Shown: piece after piece, positions 11,295 through 26,318 of the stretch
Layout of the letters: each line of letters begins with the position of its first letter
Position numbering within the stretch: position 1 is the stretch's first letter
NCBI GenBank assembly: GCA_037176845.1
Contig: JAYKXP010000002.1
Location: 1,260,934-1,324,933, forward strand
Direction of reading: 5' to 3'
DNA from: Paramarasmius palmivorus
Lineage: Eukaryota > Basidiomycota > Agaricomycetes > Agaricales > Marasmiaceae
DNA length: 64,000 nt
Notes under the pieces: generated by a model
The model's database searches: none
Told to the model about the DNA's origin: nothing
What the model saw: only the letters and a program-made list of their open reading frames with translations
Program-made: the position numbers and the translations under genes

Positions 11295-14200
11295 ATGTCG
11301 TCGTCAAATTGTCGTGACGATGAAGGGTGGGCGACGGTGTCTCCGTTGCGAGAATTCGACCTCACGCCATGTTTCGAAGAAGGAATATTGCTGTCATCCT
11401 TCTACACCGTCTTATTCATCATTGCTGCTGTTCGAAGTATCATCTTGTATCGCACAGGAGCTTTGGAACGATCAACAAAAAGTCATTGGATTTTGCAAGG
11501 GAAAATTGTGAGTTGTGACAATGCATAGATTCGTCATCTCGAGCTAAATGCGTCGTGCAGGTCATTCTGGTGCTCGCCTTCCTGGCAAGTATCGTGAACC
11601 TTGCGCTTGTCCTTTCCTCGGGAAAACGCGTAGCTATTCCCCAGTCTTACGCCCTCGAGCCCTTATCGTTACTCGCGGCCATATCTTTGACCCATGCCAA
11701 CCATTCAAGGACACGAAGATCCTCGAGTACACTCCTCATTTACTGGCCACTATACACGATCGCAGTTGTCATATGGGGGCGGACATTACTCTTAAAAGCC
11801 CCAGTAGACCTTCGTCTACCTTTCGCTCTCAAATGCACCACCTGTGTACTGGGACTTTTGGCATTCGCGTTGGAATGTATCAGTCCAGACGTAGGCTTGC
11901 AACCAAAAGACGGCGTACATCACGAACATCCAACCTTGACTGCAAATGTCTTCAGTATTTGGGTAAATACCTTCCGCATACTTGCTAGAGTGACACTTGA
12001 CTAACGTTCATCGGAAAGACTTTTGGATGGATGACACCGTTGATGAAAAAGGGTGCCTCACAAGTTGTTACGGAAGAAGACTTGCCGGATGTCTCGCCCA
12101 AGGACGAATGCGAGAATCTCGAGAAACGCCTTCAAGAGGCGCTTCAGAAGCAGTAAGCTCTCTTCGCTCCGAAGTTGCTCTTATTCGCCTGTTGAACGTC
12201 CCCCTTAGTTCCCTCTGGAAGTCTTTGTTCATCGCTTATGGAGGCCCTTATGCCTTTGCGGCCTTACTCAAGTTCATACAAGATGCTCTGGCTTTCCTCC
12301 AACCTCAACTTCTTCGTTGGCTACTCGCATACATTTCTACATATCAAAGTGCTCGGTTGTGGTCGTCCGACCTCCAAAAGCCAAGTCCCATGGAAGGGTT
12401 CGCAATTGCTGCCCTAATGCTACTCGCTTCGGCGGCTCAAACCATCTTGTTGAACCAGGTACGTACGTATCACCTATGAGTGCACAAGGAAGCGAAATTG
12501 AGAATTGGACAGTACTTCCAACGAGCCTTTGAAACTGGGTGCGTACTATTTACCGTGGTTCTGACCTCATGACACTGACCAAGTCGAAGTATGCGAATCC
12601 GCGCAGGTTTAGTCTCGGTGATCTACAACAAGGCCCTCGCGCTCTCGAATGACGAACTGGGACGTGCTTCTGGAGATATTGTCAACCTCATGAGTGTTGA
12701 TGCTACTCGACTGTAAGCGTTCTGTCAGCTAATCTTCTCATCTAGTACTGACAACCCGTCTTTAGTCAAGATTTCTGCCAGTTTGGCTTGATCTCCATTT
12801 CGGGTCCTTTCCAGATTACCTTGGCATTCATCAGTTTGTACAACCTTCTTGGTTGGCCTGCTTTGTCGGAGTGGCGATCATGATCTTTTCGATTCCTCTC
12901 AATACCCGTACGCTCATCAACTATGAAAAGGTGTATCTTGCTAACATCGTGATAGTGATGGCTCGTGTGATGAAAAAGATGCAGCAGAAACAAATGAAGA
13001 ACCGGGATAGGCGTACACGGCTAATGAGCGAGCTACTTGCGAATATTAAAAGGTAATTACCCCCTTCTTGTATAGGACATTGCGACTAATAGAGGCAATT
13101 CGTAGCATCAAACTATATGCCTGGGAGTTCACCTTTATGCGTAAGATATTACAGACAAGAAACGAACAAGAACTGGTCATGCTCAAGAAGCTTGGTGTTG
13201 TGACCTCCTTCAATACCATGTTGTGGAGTGGCATACCTCTCCTCGTAGCATTCAGCTCATTTGCTGTTGCTGCCGCGACCAGCGATAAACCCCTCACAGC
13301 GGACGTGATTTTCCCGGCAATTTCCTTATTCCTTCTTCTACAGTTCCCGCTTGCCATGTTCAGCCAAGTCACCTCGAACATCATTGAGTCAATAGTTTCC
13401 CTGCAACGTATCTCGCAATTCTTGAAAGCAGAAGAACTTCAGACGGATGCGAGACAGGTGGTTCAAAAGTCTCGGCTACAACGCGGAGATGAGGTATGTC
13501 TATGCTTGGCTTCTATAGAACAAATTGAGTTGAACGTCATTGTCAGGTCCTGGTAATCAAAGATGGGGAATTTAGCTGGTCAAAGACAAGCGCAAATCCG
13601 ACTTTGGAGGATGTCAACTTGACTGTTAGAAAAGGAGAACTTGTCGGAGTTCTAGGTAGAGTAGGAAGTGGGAAGGTATGGGTTTAGTGCAAACTTCACT
13701 TCGTTCTGCTCATTCCCTTCGTAGACGAGTTTGCTATCTGCAATCCTTGGCGACATGACGAAGAGGGAAGGGGAGGTTTCGATTTATGGTAGTATTAGCT
13801 ATGCGCCTCAAAATCCTTGGCAAGTGCTTTGCATACTTGAAGATTCCTCGTTCTGACCACCCCTTAGGATTCTCTCTGCGACAGTGCGGCAAAACATTCT
13901 TTTCTTTCATGAATATGACGAGACGTTCTACAATATGGTCATTGAGGGTTGGTTCCGTGCAGTTTTATTTATGGGTCATTCGATTAATAACCCAACAGCA
14001 TGCGCTCTCGGGCCCGATCTTGCCCTACTACCCAATGGCGACGCCACTGAAGTCGGAGAGAAAGGTACGGACATTAATCTTTCCATAACGACCTTCATCA
14101 CTCATATCCTATATCGACAGGTATTACGGTGCGTTTTCTTCCCATCTGCATTGATGGATAAAATATTCATCCCGCACCGGATGCTTAACAGCTGAGCGGT

Positions 14201-17087
14201 GGGCAACGTGCGAGAATCGCATTGGCTCGAGCTGTCTATGCTAGGGCCGATCTCGTTCTTTTGGATGATTGCCTTGCTGCCGTCGATAGTCATGTCGCTC
14301 GGCATATATTTGATCACGTCATTGGACCCAATGGGATACTTTCGACGAAAGCTAGGATACTGGTAAGCAGTGAAATGCTGTTTTGATAGCATCCTCTCAC
14401 GTTGAATTCAGGTTACAAACAGCATTTCATTCCTACCGCAGTTTGATCAATTGCTGTTTATTCGACGTGGAATTATCCTTGAGCAAGGAAACTATAGCAG
14501 TCTGATTGCCAACAACGATGGTGAATTGACCCGATTGATGTAGGCTTCATTTTCGAACCCTTGATTTGTCATTCATGAAATTCGCAGACAAGGCCATGGA
14601 TCTACTAGTTCATCAGGAACCTCAACACCTTTCCGCAAAAGTACAAGCGGGTCTGCGACGCCTGTCAATAACCAGACATTCGAGGACATGAAGTCGGTAG
14701 AAACCGTCTTGTCGGAAAAGTTGCGTCACCGTACGAGCTTTACCAAAGCTCTAGTTGCCCCTCCGCCGCCCACTCGGCAAACTACGCCTACAGGTCTTAC
14801 CCAAGAACACAAGGAGCAAGGAACCGTCAAGTGGCGCGTATACCTTGAATATATCAAGGCGGCTTCTAAGACAGGCTCTTTCATGTTCTTATTAATGATC
14901 ATAGCCTCTCAGGGTGCATCCCTACTCGGAAATTGGTCCTAAGGAACTGGGGCGAACATAACAGGGAAGTCGGAAGCAACGAGGGAATGTTCAACTACCT
15001 CCTTGTATATGGATTAAGCACGCTGGTGTCAGTTCTGTTAAGCGGTTCATCTTCCATCGTCATCTGGGTCTTTTGCTCTATTAGGAGTGCTCGACGTTTG
15101 CACGGTAGGTTCATGTTTGATGGTATGCACTCTCAGGTTTGAATTGACTACCCCAGATTCTATGCTTGATGCGCTTCTGCGAGCACCGTTGAGTTACTTC
15201 GAATTAACCCCTTCCGGACGGTGCGTATCCATTCTGGTTTCGCTTGCAACGTGCCTAAAGCTGTTGACATAACAGGATTCTCAACCTCTTCTCTCGCGAC
15301 ATCTACGTTGTGGATCAGATACTCGCTAGGATGTTCCAAAACCTTTTCCGGACTTTGGCGACCACATTGTTCATTGTCTCTGTCATCGGTGTCAGTTTCC
15401 CAGCGTTCTTGATCTTCATCATACCCCTTGCATGGTTCTACGCCCGAGTAATGAAGTGCGTCTAAACACGTTTCATTTATGATTTGGGCACTAATTATAC
15501 ACCTCCCAGATACTATCTTTCGACATCCCGGGAGCTGAAGCGTCTTGATTCAGTCTCCAGATCCCCCATCTTCGCGTGGTTTGGAGAAAGTCTAGCGGGC
15601 TTGAGCACCATCCGTGCTTTCGGTCAGCAACGCCTATTTGCATTGACCAATCAACGTCGGGTTGACCGAAACCAAATCTGCTACCTCTCAAGCATCAGTG
15701 TAAATCGGTGGCTTTCATTGAGGCTAGAGCTTGTCGGCGCTATTATCATCTTCCTCGTTGCCTCTCTTGCAATTGTACAGCTGATCACAACTGGAGTTGA
15801 CGCCGGCTTAGTCGGTTTGGTGTACGTATTGCTTAGCTCTCTCCTTTCTGTGACTCACCAATGGATTCAGGCTTTCATACGCTTTGAATGCGACAAGTTC
15901 ACTAAACTGGGTTGTTCGCTCGGCGAGTGAAGTTGAGCAGAACATGGTCGCCGTGGAACGTATTCTTCATCAAATCGAAGTCCCATCAGAAGCGCCTTTA
16001 GAACTTCCTGAAAGCAAGCCACCTCAGAACTGGCCTTCGAGCGGAGAAATTGCTTTTAGGTCAGCTCAAGTGATTGACATACATTCTCCGTGAGCTGATA
16101 TCTCTACAGCAATTATTCAATGAGATATCGCCCTGAACTACCCCTGGTCTTGAAGAATCTATCGTTCACAATCGTAAGGGACCGGAATCATGTGGTGAAA
16201 TTGTTTACTATAACTTCTGTTCTAGAAAAGCAAAGAACGACTGGGTATTTGCGGTCGTACCGGTGCCGGAAAGTCGTCCATCGTTCAGGCAATATTCCGC
16301 ATTGTAGAGCCTGTCGAAGGCACAATTTACATAGACTCTGTCGACATCGCTAAGCTCGGTCTACACGATGTGCGCTCCAGCTGTTCAACGGTACCACAGA
16401 ATCCGGAGTTGTTCGAGGGAACCATAAGGGAAAATGTCGATCCAGTCGGGGCCTACTCTGATGCTGAAATATGGGATGCATTGGAACAAGTAAGGAAATA
16501 CTTCCATCAGCAAAAAACACTTGATAACCTGTTCCCTAGTCGCACTTGCGAGAATTTGTTTCGTCTGCTGGGGGCTTGGATACTGCCGTAAGAGAAGGAG
16601 GTTCTTCACTTTCATCCGGTCAACGACAGTTGATATGCTTTGCGAGAGCCATCTTGAAGAAGGTGCTTATGTTTGACCTCCTGGGTTGTTCCTCGCCTAA
16701 CACGTACCTTTTCTAGTCAAAGATCCTAATTTTGGATGAAGGTAAGATACTTGATAGTCTATGTATGAACGTTTCGGCTGATTTTTGTTTTCTATAGCTA
16801 CTAGTGCTGTTGATCTTGAGACGGACAGTGCCATTCAAACAATCATCAGGACACTGACCGATGTCACGGTTATCACAATTGCGCATAGGCTCAACACTGT
16901 TGTCGACTATGATCGAATCCTCGTCATGGATTCCGGAAGTGTAAGTGTGTTGGGCCATGATCTTTCGCCGGTGCTGATGCGTTGTGTACTTCAGATCGCC
17001 GAGTTGGATACTCCTCAAGCTTTGTTGGCTAACAAGGACTCGATATTTTATTCCCTCGCCAGCGAGGCGGGGCTGACTGGAAAGTAG
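11295..17087 (+). CDS. ABC transporter, ABCC/MRP (YCF1/BPT1-like) type
   Basis: This is a full-length multidrug-resistance-type pump, by family expected in the vacuolar membrane moving glutathione conjugates, metals or bile-pigment-like anions. It starts at ATG 11295 with an N-terminal multi-span TMD0 (about 11380-11990), then the L0 linker [16 protein letters not shown]1 occupies about 12190-13440. NBD1 carries Walker A GRVGSGKTS (split by an intron at 13675), the Q-loop SYAPQNPW, signature [14 protein letters not shown] and Walker [16 protein letters not shown]2 runs about 14820-15930. NBD2 has GRTGAGKSS (about 16250), the C-loop [13 protein letters not shown] and ILILDEATSAVD, then [12 protein letters not shown]1 has Asp where NBD2 has the catalytic Glu, the normal asymmetry of ABCC pumps. 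About 20 introns interrupt it. The last codons are near 17085. Confidence 0.93.
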
Positions 17088-17894
17088 ACTAATGAAAGCA
17101 CGTACGTAGTATTATTGTTTAATAATCGTGGATGCATGGGCGACGAAAAGCCCACAACAATTAGATCAATAATTGGGTAACCCCCAACCGTTCCATGCAT
17201 GAGTAGACAAAGATTCGGTCGGATCTCTTGACTTATTTATGTAAGTCGTGTGGTCCAACAGGGTAGCCGAAGTATGGAATTTTGACGCCCTATACAGACG
17301 ACTCAAACAAGGAACGTTTCGCTTTCGCATTCTACGTCAGGCCAGCACTAGCGTGCCACAAGGAGTTGCGCTGAATAGTCCAGATCTCAGAAAACCTTCG
17401 AAGCTTTGACATACCAAGGACAGTGAATGATCTTTTCAAACTTAATTTCAAGCGCATCTTGACAGTGTTAAAAGTACGAACTCTCCGGGTTCAATGGCGT
17501 CTTCTTGTCTAGGTTGTCCCGTACCTCCCTTCCTCTCGCTTATAGTTCAATTCTTCCAAGCACCTCGTCGAACCTTTTCAGGTTTGTTCCATCGATGGCG
17601 TGTCTTGGTACATGGCCTCGTGTCATATTGTAGGTTCTACTAACGAGAGAATCTCAGTAATACTCGGATGCGGGTCCCGTCAGCTACGAGGAAGATACCT
17701 TTCGCGCAAGGGTATCCCCCTGGTACCTTTGATTCATGTGTCGGTGGGTATTTCTTGGGGTCATTTCAGGATTATACCATATCACCACCGAGCTGCATTG
17801 CACTCCGGTTCACTCACCATACTCACCTAAGTTCTAGACACAGTGGAAATAGATGCGGCTGCTCCTTTGCACCGGAGGCTGGGAATTCAGTAGG
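17088..17894. other. Intergenic region, no gene seen
   Basis: This 0.8-kb stretch follows the transporter and precedes the NLP gene. The short reading frames in it have no family signature. It should contain the transporter 3' UTR on the left and the NLP promoter on the right. Confidence 0.5.
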
Positions 17895-17901
17895 TATAAA
17901 A
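17895..17901 (+). promoter_or_regulatory. TATA box of the NLP gene
   Basis: TATAAAA lies 84 nt upstream of the ATG at 17985. A clear TATA box is unusual among the genes of this window and suits a strongly regulated secreted protein. Confidence 0.6.
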
Positions 17902-17984
17902 TGCAAGCTCTTTTTACATAGTCAAAACCCATCACCGAACTAAATTCAGTGGTACCTCGAACAACTCTCCAGCTCATCGCCGAT

Positions 17985-18734
17985 ATGCAATTCCGTACTC
18001 TTTTTACCGTCGTCCTCGTTGCCGCCTCTTGTGTCCTCTCTTCTACCGTCGGCCGTCGTGCAAGCGAGATTGACCACGACAAGGTTGCCTTGCTTCCTGC
18101 CTCGGGCGGCCCGCTCGAGACCAGCCATCAGCCTCAGCTTCACATTGGCAATGGCTGCCACTCTTACCCTGCGGTTGACGCTGAGGGCAACTGGTCTGGA
18201 GGTCTCAAGCCAACAGGCGCGCCTAGCGCAGACTGTAAAGACCCCAACAAGCGTCAGACTTACGTCCGCTCTACCAACAACTACAGGGGCAAAATTGGCA
18301 TGGCGTACGCGTGGTACTTCCCCAAGGACGAGATCTCTACCGGTATCGGTCACAGGCACGATTGGGAGGGTGCCGTTGTCTTTCTCGACCCTAATACTCA
18401 CCACATAGACGGCGTCGCGGCGTCTGCGCATGGTCACTGGCGCAAGTACCCCAACCCTGGTGGGGTCAATGTCGACGGGACTCGCGTGAAACTTCAGTAT
18501 TCAGCTGAGCCTGTCATTAACTCGCATGCTCTGGATCTCACCGACAAGGGCGGCGATTTGGGGCTCTTGCGCAGTGGGCTGCAATGCCTGCTGCCGCTCG
18601 AAACGCTATCAACGATGGTAGCCACTGGGGTAATGATGCCAATCCCCCAATCTCAGACGCACATTATGAGTCGACACTGTCGGGCGCTTGGATGTGGTAA
18701 ACGGACACAAAATGGTAAGTTCTTGCTATCTTAG
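17985..18734 (+). CDS. NPP1/NLP-family secreted protein, frame-broken
   Basis: The protein belongs to the necrosis- and ethylene-inducing peptide-like (NPP1, PF05630) family; some members are cytolytic on dicot plant cells, others are not. The ATG at 17985 opens a hydrophobic signal peptide (about 20 residues), so the product would be secreted. Two Cys in the first third (in NGCHSYP and SADCKD) fit type 1 members. The family metal-site heptapeptide GHRHDWE is complete at about residues 121-127, and an HGHW motif follows. The reading frame changes between about 18550 and 18570: the open frame runs on to 18734 without family resemblance, while residues typical of the family C-terminus are seen in another frame up to a stop at 18698-18700. 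Given similar breaks in neighbouring housekeeping genes this may be a sequence error; a real inactivated copy is the alternative. It is single-copy here with no partner genes. Confidence 0.85.
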   Translation: MQFRTLFTVVLVAASCVLSSTVGRRASEIDHDKVALLPASGGPLETSHQPQLHIGNGCHSYPAVDAEGNWSGGLKPTGAPSADCKDPNKRQTYVRSTNNYRGKIGMAYAWYFPKDEISTGIGHRHDWEGAVVFLDPNTHHIDGVAASAHGHWRKYPNPGGVNVDGTRVKLQYSAEPVINSHALDLTDKGGDLGLLRSGLQCLLPLETLSTMVATGVMMPIPQSQTHIMSRHCRALGCGKRTQNGKFLLS

Positions 18735-19149
18735 GTCGCAACTCTTCTCTAATCGCTTTAGTCTCTGACAGTAGCTCGTATGCGTTCTCTGTTTTTTATT
18801 TTTCATGAAGGAAAACGTTATAAAAACATACAATTTTACTGTGGCATATCGCTGGGACTATCTTGGGGATTTACATAAAAACATATAAAAGATATAAGCT
18901 GCCTGTACTTACTTCCGTTGATTACTGTTTCAAATTGCATGACAACTCTTGTGAACTCGACTCTATTTCAATACGCGTTGGTGGGCATATCTGTTGGGTT
19001 TCTCCGTATTGCAGGTTGAAATGCACCATAGGCGCTTAAAGCTTAGCGCCCGGCAGTGACATTCGGACACCCGTGCCTCCCGGACTAGTTGTCCGGACAA
19101 CCCCGAGTCCGCTCATCCATTTTCTTCGTCATCTCTCACCGCGACTGCC
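18735..19149. other. Intergenic region between NLP gene and LPD1
   Basis: No reading frame or RNA gene was recognised. The left half is A/T-rich (3' flank of the NLP gene); the right half is more GC-rich and holds the LPD1 promoter. Confidence 0.5.
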
Positions 19150-22247
<3,098 letters not shown>

Positions 22248-24758
22248 ATGGACGGCAAGAAGACCCCTGCGTCTCTTCCAGAAATCGAAACTCGCGACTA
22301 TTCCCCTCAGCATCCCACCAAAGATGAACACAATCATAATGCTCACGACTCGGACAGTGATTCCACGGCAACCAATTCTTCCGATTTCAACTGGGACGAA
22401 GACGAGGATGTCAATCGCAACAAAAAGCTCGATGCAATAAAGGCAAAGCGAGGAAGAGCAGTCTATTTGGCCTTTATGAAGCTAGCTCGGCCAATACGAG
22501 TGTTCTTACTTGGAATTTTGGGGACAGGACTCTTCATAGCGCCCCTGCTTATCGTGCAGTTCCAATTCAGGGATAGCGTCGTATATCGACATGTGTATAT
22601 GTGGTCTCTATGGGATCTCCATTATATGGGTCGCAAGCTGTGTGACATACTTGGTGGTGGATAGTATTCCGTGGATGGTCATATCTTTGGTTGTGCTGTT
22701 CGGAGGACATGTCGAACGCCTCAAAATTCAATTAGAGGTACGTACTCGTCCCATTGCGGCTGTTTTTCTCATACTCACACCTCTCTTAGTTGACTTTAGC
22801 CGTTTCAGCTTGGCTGAAATTGGCACTTAGCATCTCATGGGCATGGATTGCTTTGGGAGTCTTACGCTCATTCTACCATCCACCAGGGAACTACTGGCCA
22901 ATCATCAACCGAGTCATGCAAGCCTTATTCTCTGCTGGGATCATATTCCTGGTAGAGAAAATCTTTCTGCAATTTGTCGCGATCAACTTCCACCAAAAGG
23001 CATTGGCAGATCGACTCGCTGAAAACCGACTTGGTCTTAAAGCCTTGGACAGACTCTCGAACGCTACACCTGTTTTCAAAAGACCAGGCCATGGTCGGAG
23101 AGGTCATCGTAGTCCAGGTAGTTCGGTCGACCTTGGGATGCTCACCGAGAGAGCAAACAAGAATGGCGAATCGCCGCTTAACGAAAGCCTGCTACGAACC
23201 ACAAGAAGAACGCCAGAGCCAACAAAAAGCGCAGGCAAAAGGCGTCAGCTAGTATCATTGTTGACCAGGTGTGTACGATCTTTACTTTTGCCTCTTCTCC
23301 GGAAAAAATAATGTTTTTGCAGCTTAGCAATGCTATTGGCCAAATTACACTGAAGAACTCTCGTTTCAATCGTGAAGCCGAAGTCGGCGGATTACACTCT
23401 GCTAGACGTCTAGCCAGAAAGTTGTTCGGCCAGCTTAGTGATGTGTATCCTCCTCGGTCCCACCTTATTGTAGAAGGTTTTTCAATTTCTCTCGTGTTGG
23501 GTAGATTCCATTCTAACGTGCCTCAACTTCTCAAGACTTTGAACCGTACTTCCGAACCACTGCTGAGGCCCACGAAGCATTCAGAATCTTTGACAAGGAC
23601 GGCAACGGCGACATCTCAAAGAAGGAGATGAGAGAGGCCGTTCAAAGGATCTACCGTGAACGCAAAGCTCTCACCGCCAGTCTGAAAGACGTTGGATCAG
23701 CAGTAGCCAAGTTAGATGCTGTACTGATCTGTTGCTCTTTGGTGGTGATCGTTTTTATCTGTCTGTTGATCTTCAATAGAAGCAACACGTTGGCATCCCT
23801 GGTTCCACTCGCAACTATCATTCTCGGATTCTCTTTCGTCTTTGGACATTCGGCACAAACCTTATTCGAATCGGTGGGTGTCTTTTTGCCATTGCGATGG
23901 ATGACAATTAACAAGGTTGGCGATAGCTCATCTTCATCTTTTCGACGCACGTTTTCGATGTGGGGGATCTTGTCATGATTGATGAACAGGTAAGGCGGTT
24001 GTATATCCACATCTGTCATGGACACGACTCTCATGACCATAACAGCCTCTTTTTGTCCGGGAGTTTGGGCTCTTCTCCACGACCTTCAGACGAGTAGATG
24101 GGCAAGAGATTATTGCCCCTAATTCACTTCTGGCCAGTGCGAAGCTCGTCCATAACATCAGACGAAGTTCCTCAATGTTAGTACCTAATATGTTCCTGTT
24201 TTGCGATACTGAAACATCACTACCTTAGGGCTGAGACAACTACAATCATGATCAGTTACAATACACCTTTGGAAATCGTAGAAGAGCTCAAGGTTCGGAT
24301 CAATCAATACGTGTCGGACAACAGCAGAGAATGGGTCAGTGGTGGTGTGCTCATTGATAAGATGGAGTATCAAAATGCGATTCATCTCATCATCGTCATG
24401 GAACGTAAGTGGAATACACCTTTACACTAAAACAGATTTTGAACACCTGTCAACAGACAGACCAAACTGGCAGGATTGGGGAGGAAGATGGGCTCGTCGA
24501 ACGGCGTTTATGCGAAATCTCAAGACGATTTTGGAGGACTTGGATGTCAGGTATACGATGCCTGTTCAGCCTGTCCTCTTGCCCACAAATGCCGCACGCG
24601 CTCTGAATATGAGGTCGCCGAGCATGAGAGGCCAATCGCCTGGTGGACCTGGCAGAGGAATGTCGCATCAGGATCTTGGTAACGCAGGATCTTTCCAAGG
24701 ATCTGATTACTTGCGTGCACCTGGAAGAGGATTGAGGGCGGATGTTGACTCGTTCTAG
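22248..24758 (+). CDS. MscS-type mechanosensitive channel with EF-hand
   Basis: The product resembles the fungal Msy1/Msy2 channels of the endoplasmic reticulum, which protect against hypo-osmotic shock and tune Ca2+ release. ATG 22248 opens an acidic, His/Asp-rich N-terminus. Four hydrophobic segments follow (FLLGILGTGLFIAPLLIV, IIWVASCVTYLVV, and two more to about 22960). An EF-hand, FRIFDKDGNGDISKKE at about 23580-23630, carries the D-x-D-x-N-x-D loop. The pore-lining part lies after VLICCSLVVIVFICLLIF and SLVPLATIILGFSFVFGHSAQTLFES. The MscS beta domain VFDVGDLVMIDEQ and TIMISYNTPLEIVEEL is followed by a Pro/Gly/Arg-rich tail. Single-base breaks are seen at 22612-22614 (G run) and about 23180-23190 (A run). 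It is convergent with SGF73. Confidence 0.92.
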
Positions 24759-24980
24759 AAGGTCGCGATCATTAGACTACACGCGCAAAGCACTTTTTAC
24801 TTAGAACGCTTGACGTTGTTCTACATCCATCATGTTATGTTTATCATCTATACGAACTCTTAATGCATGTCAAGTCCTCAAATCTGGTGACAAAACCAGC
24901 AGTCGCGATTCTAGAGGCTAGTATATTTACACTAGAAATACATATTCCGGTACAGTAGGTAATAGTCCCCGAATAAATAC

Positions 24981-26175
24981 TTAACTTATTTCCATCTTCC
25001 TGCCCGCTGTAGGGATAGCACTCATCCTGTTGACGCCTATGCTTCCAAGTCCACCGTTAGAGCCGCCGTTCATGAACACATTCATCAAGTGATCTCTGCA
25101 GACACGGGCGTTCTCTCGCCGCTGCACAAACCAGCTTCCGGCATCACAGGGCACGGCTAGAGGGCGTGCAGTTACGCCCAGTTCTCTGGCGGTTCTCACT
25201 GACCGCACCAATTCTTCAACTTCTGCTTCCGAATCTAGATCGTCTAGATTCTCGCGACTGTTGTCCCCACCACCTTCAGCCCTGGCCACCGCTGCGGCAG
25301 CGGCTGCCCTCTTCGCTGATTTCTTCGCCGCCGCATTGCTGTTCGACTTCTTGCTGTTTGGATCCAGACCCAGTGCAGCGGCAGCTTCCTCTTGCTGTCT
25401 CTTCTTCTCGGCTTTCTCCTTCTCCCGCTTCTCCTTCTTCTCGGCCTTGGTCTCCCTCTTCACGGGCTCGACGAAGTTGGGGTTGTGTTGGCGTTGCCAA
25501 TCGAGTAATAGTTCATCGTATGGTCGAGAACGACCTTGTACAGCTCGCTTGGAACCCATAGAATGTGATTTACATGTGAGAGAGCGTGAACATGGGAGAC
25601 CCTTGTCGTTGATGACACCACACTGTTTGTCGTAGTCCACGGGTCCTTTGGCACGTCCTTTGGTGACTTTGGGTGCAGGCTTAACCTTCTTCTTGGGAGG
25701 TTGCGACGGATCGGAAGGTTCGGGAGAAGCTTTGCGTTTCTTGGAACCTTTTGCGTATGATTAGTAGATTGCTTTTTGTATAGTCAGATAATGGGACGCA
25801 CCTTCGGCCTCTGCACTTACACTGCCGGCTTTAGCCTTCGTCTTTCCTCCGGCGCGGATCTGAGCGCATGTTACTATGTCTAGTTAGAGATTCATTCCAT
25901 CGCTGTCCGGCACTTTACTTACCAGCATGCTCTGCAACAACAGATTGTAGTATAGGCTTACTGCAATCTTTGCATCGTATGACTCCAATATCCGAAGTTG
26001 AAGTGAGCGGTTGCGCGCCGAACAGCTTCATGTCGCGTGCTGGAAGCCATGATGTCGGAGGAGAAATGGGATTCACATCTTGACTGGGCTCGGGAGAAGG
26101 TATCGAGAGATCCTCCCAGTCAAAAGATGCCACAGGCTGAGGTGCAGCGCCCTTCAGCCTCAGCTTCAATGTCAT
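24981..26175 (-). CDS. SGF73: SAGA complex subunit SGF73 (SCA7 domain)
   Basis: SGF73 (ataxin-7 homologue) anchors the deubiquitinase module to the SAGA coactivator in the nucleus. Three exons (26175-25923, 25873-25802, 25747-24981) total 1092 nt, 363 residues, with frame preserved. The N-terminus contains a C-x2-C-x9-12-H-x4-C zinc finger ([11 protein letters not shown], then HA and a Cys after the first intron), as in SGF73. A Lys/Pro-rich linker precedes the SCA7 domain [41 protein letters not shown] (motif spread over 25640-25530), with its C-x10-C-x5-C-x2-H zinc ligands. After the domain come Lys/Glu- and Ala-rich charged segments and a C-terminal helix. The start ATG is the first in frame. 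TAF10, another SAGA/TFIID subunit, lies 2.5 kb away on the same strand. Confidence 0.93.
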
Positions 26176-26318
26176 GGTTCAGTGTTGAGGGGTATGTTGT
26201 CACACGTCACAGTCGCGGCTTATTGTCTTATTGGGCGCTTATTTTAAAAACCATTTCCAGGAAATTTCTTCCTTGCACCCGAATTGTGCGTCGTGCGATA
26301 ATAGTACAAAATAATCCT

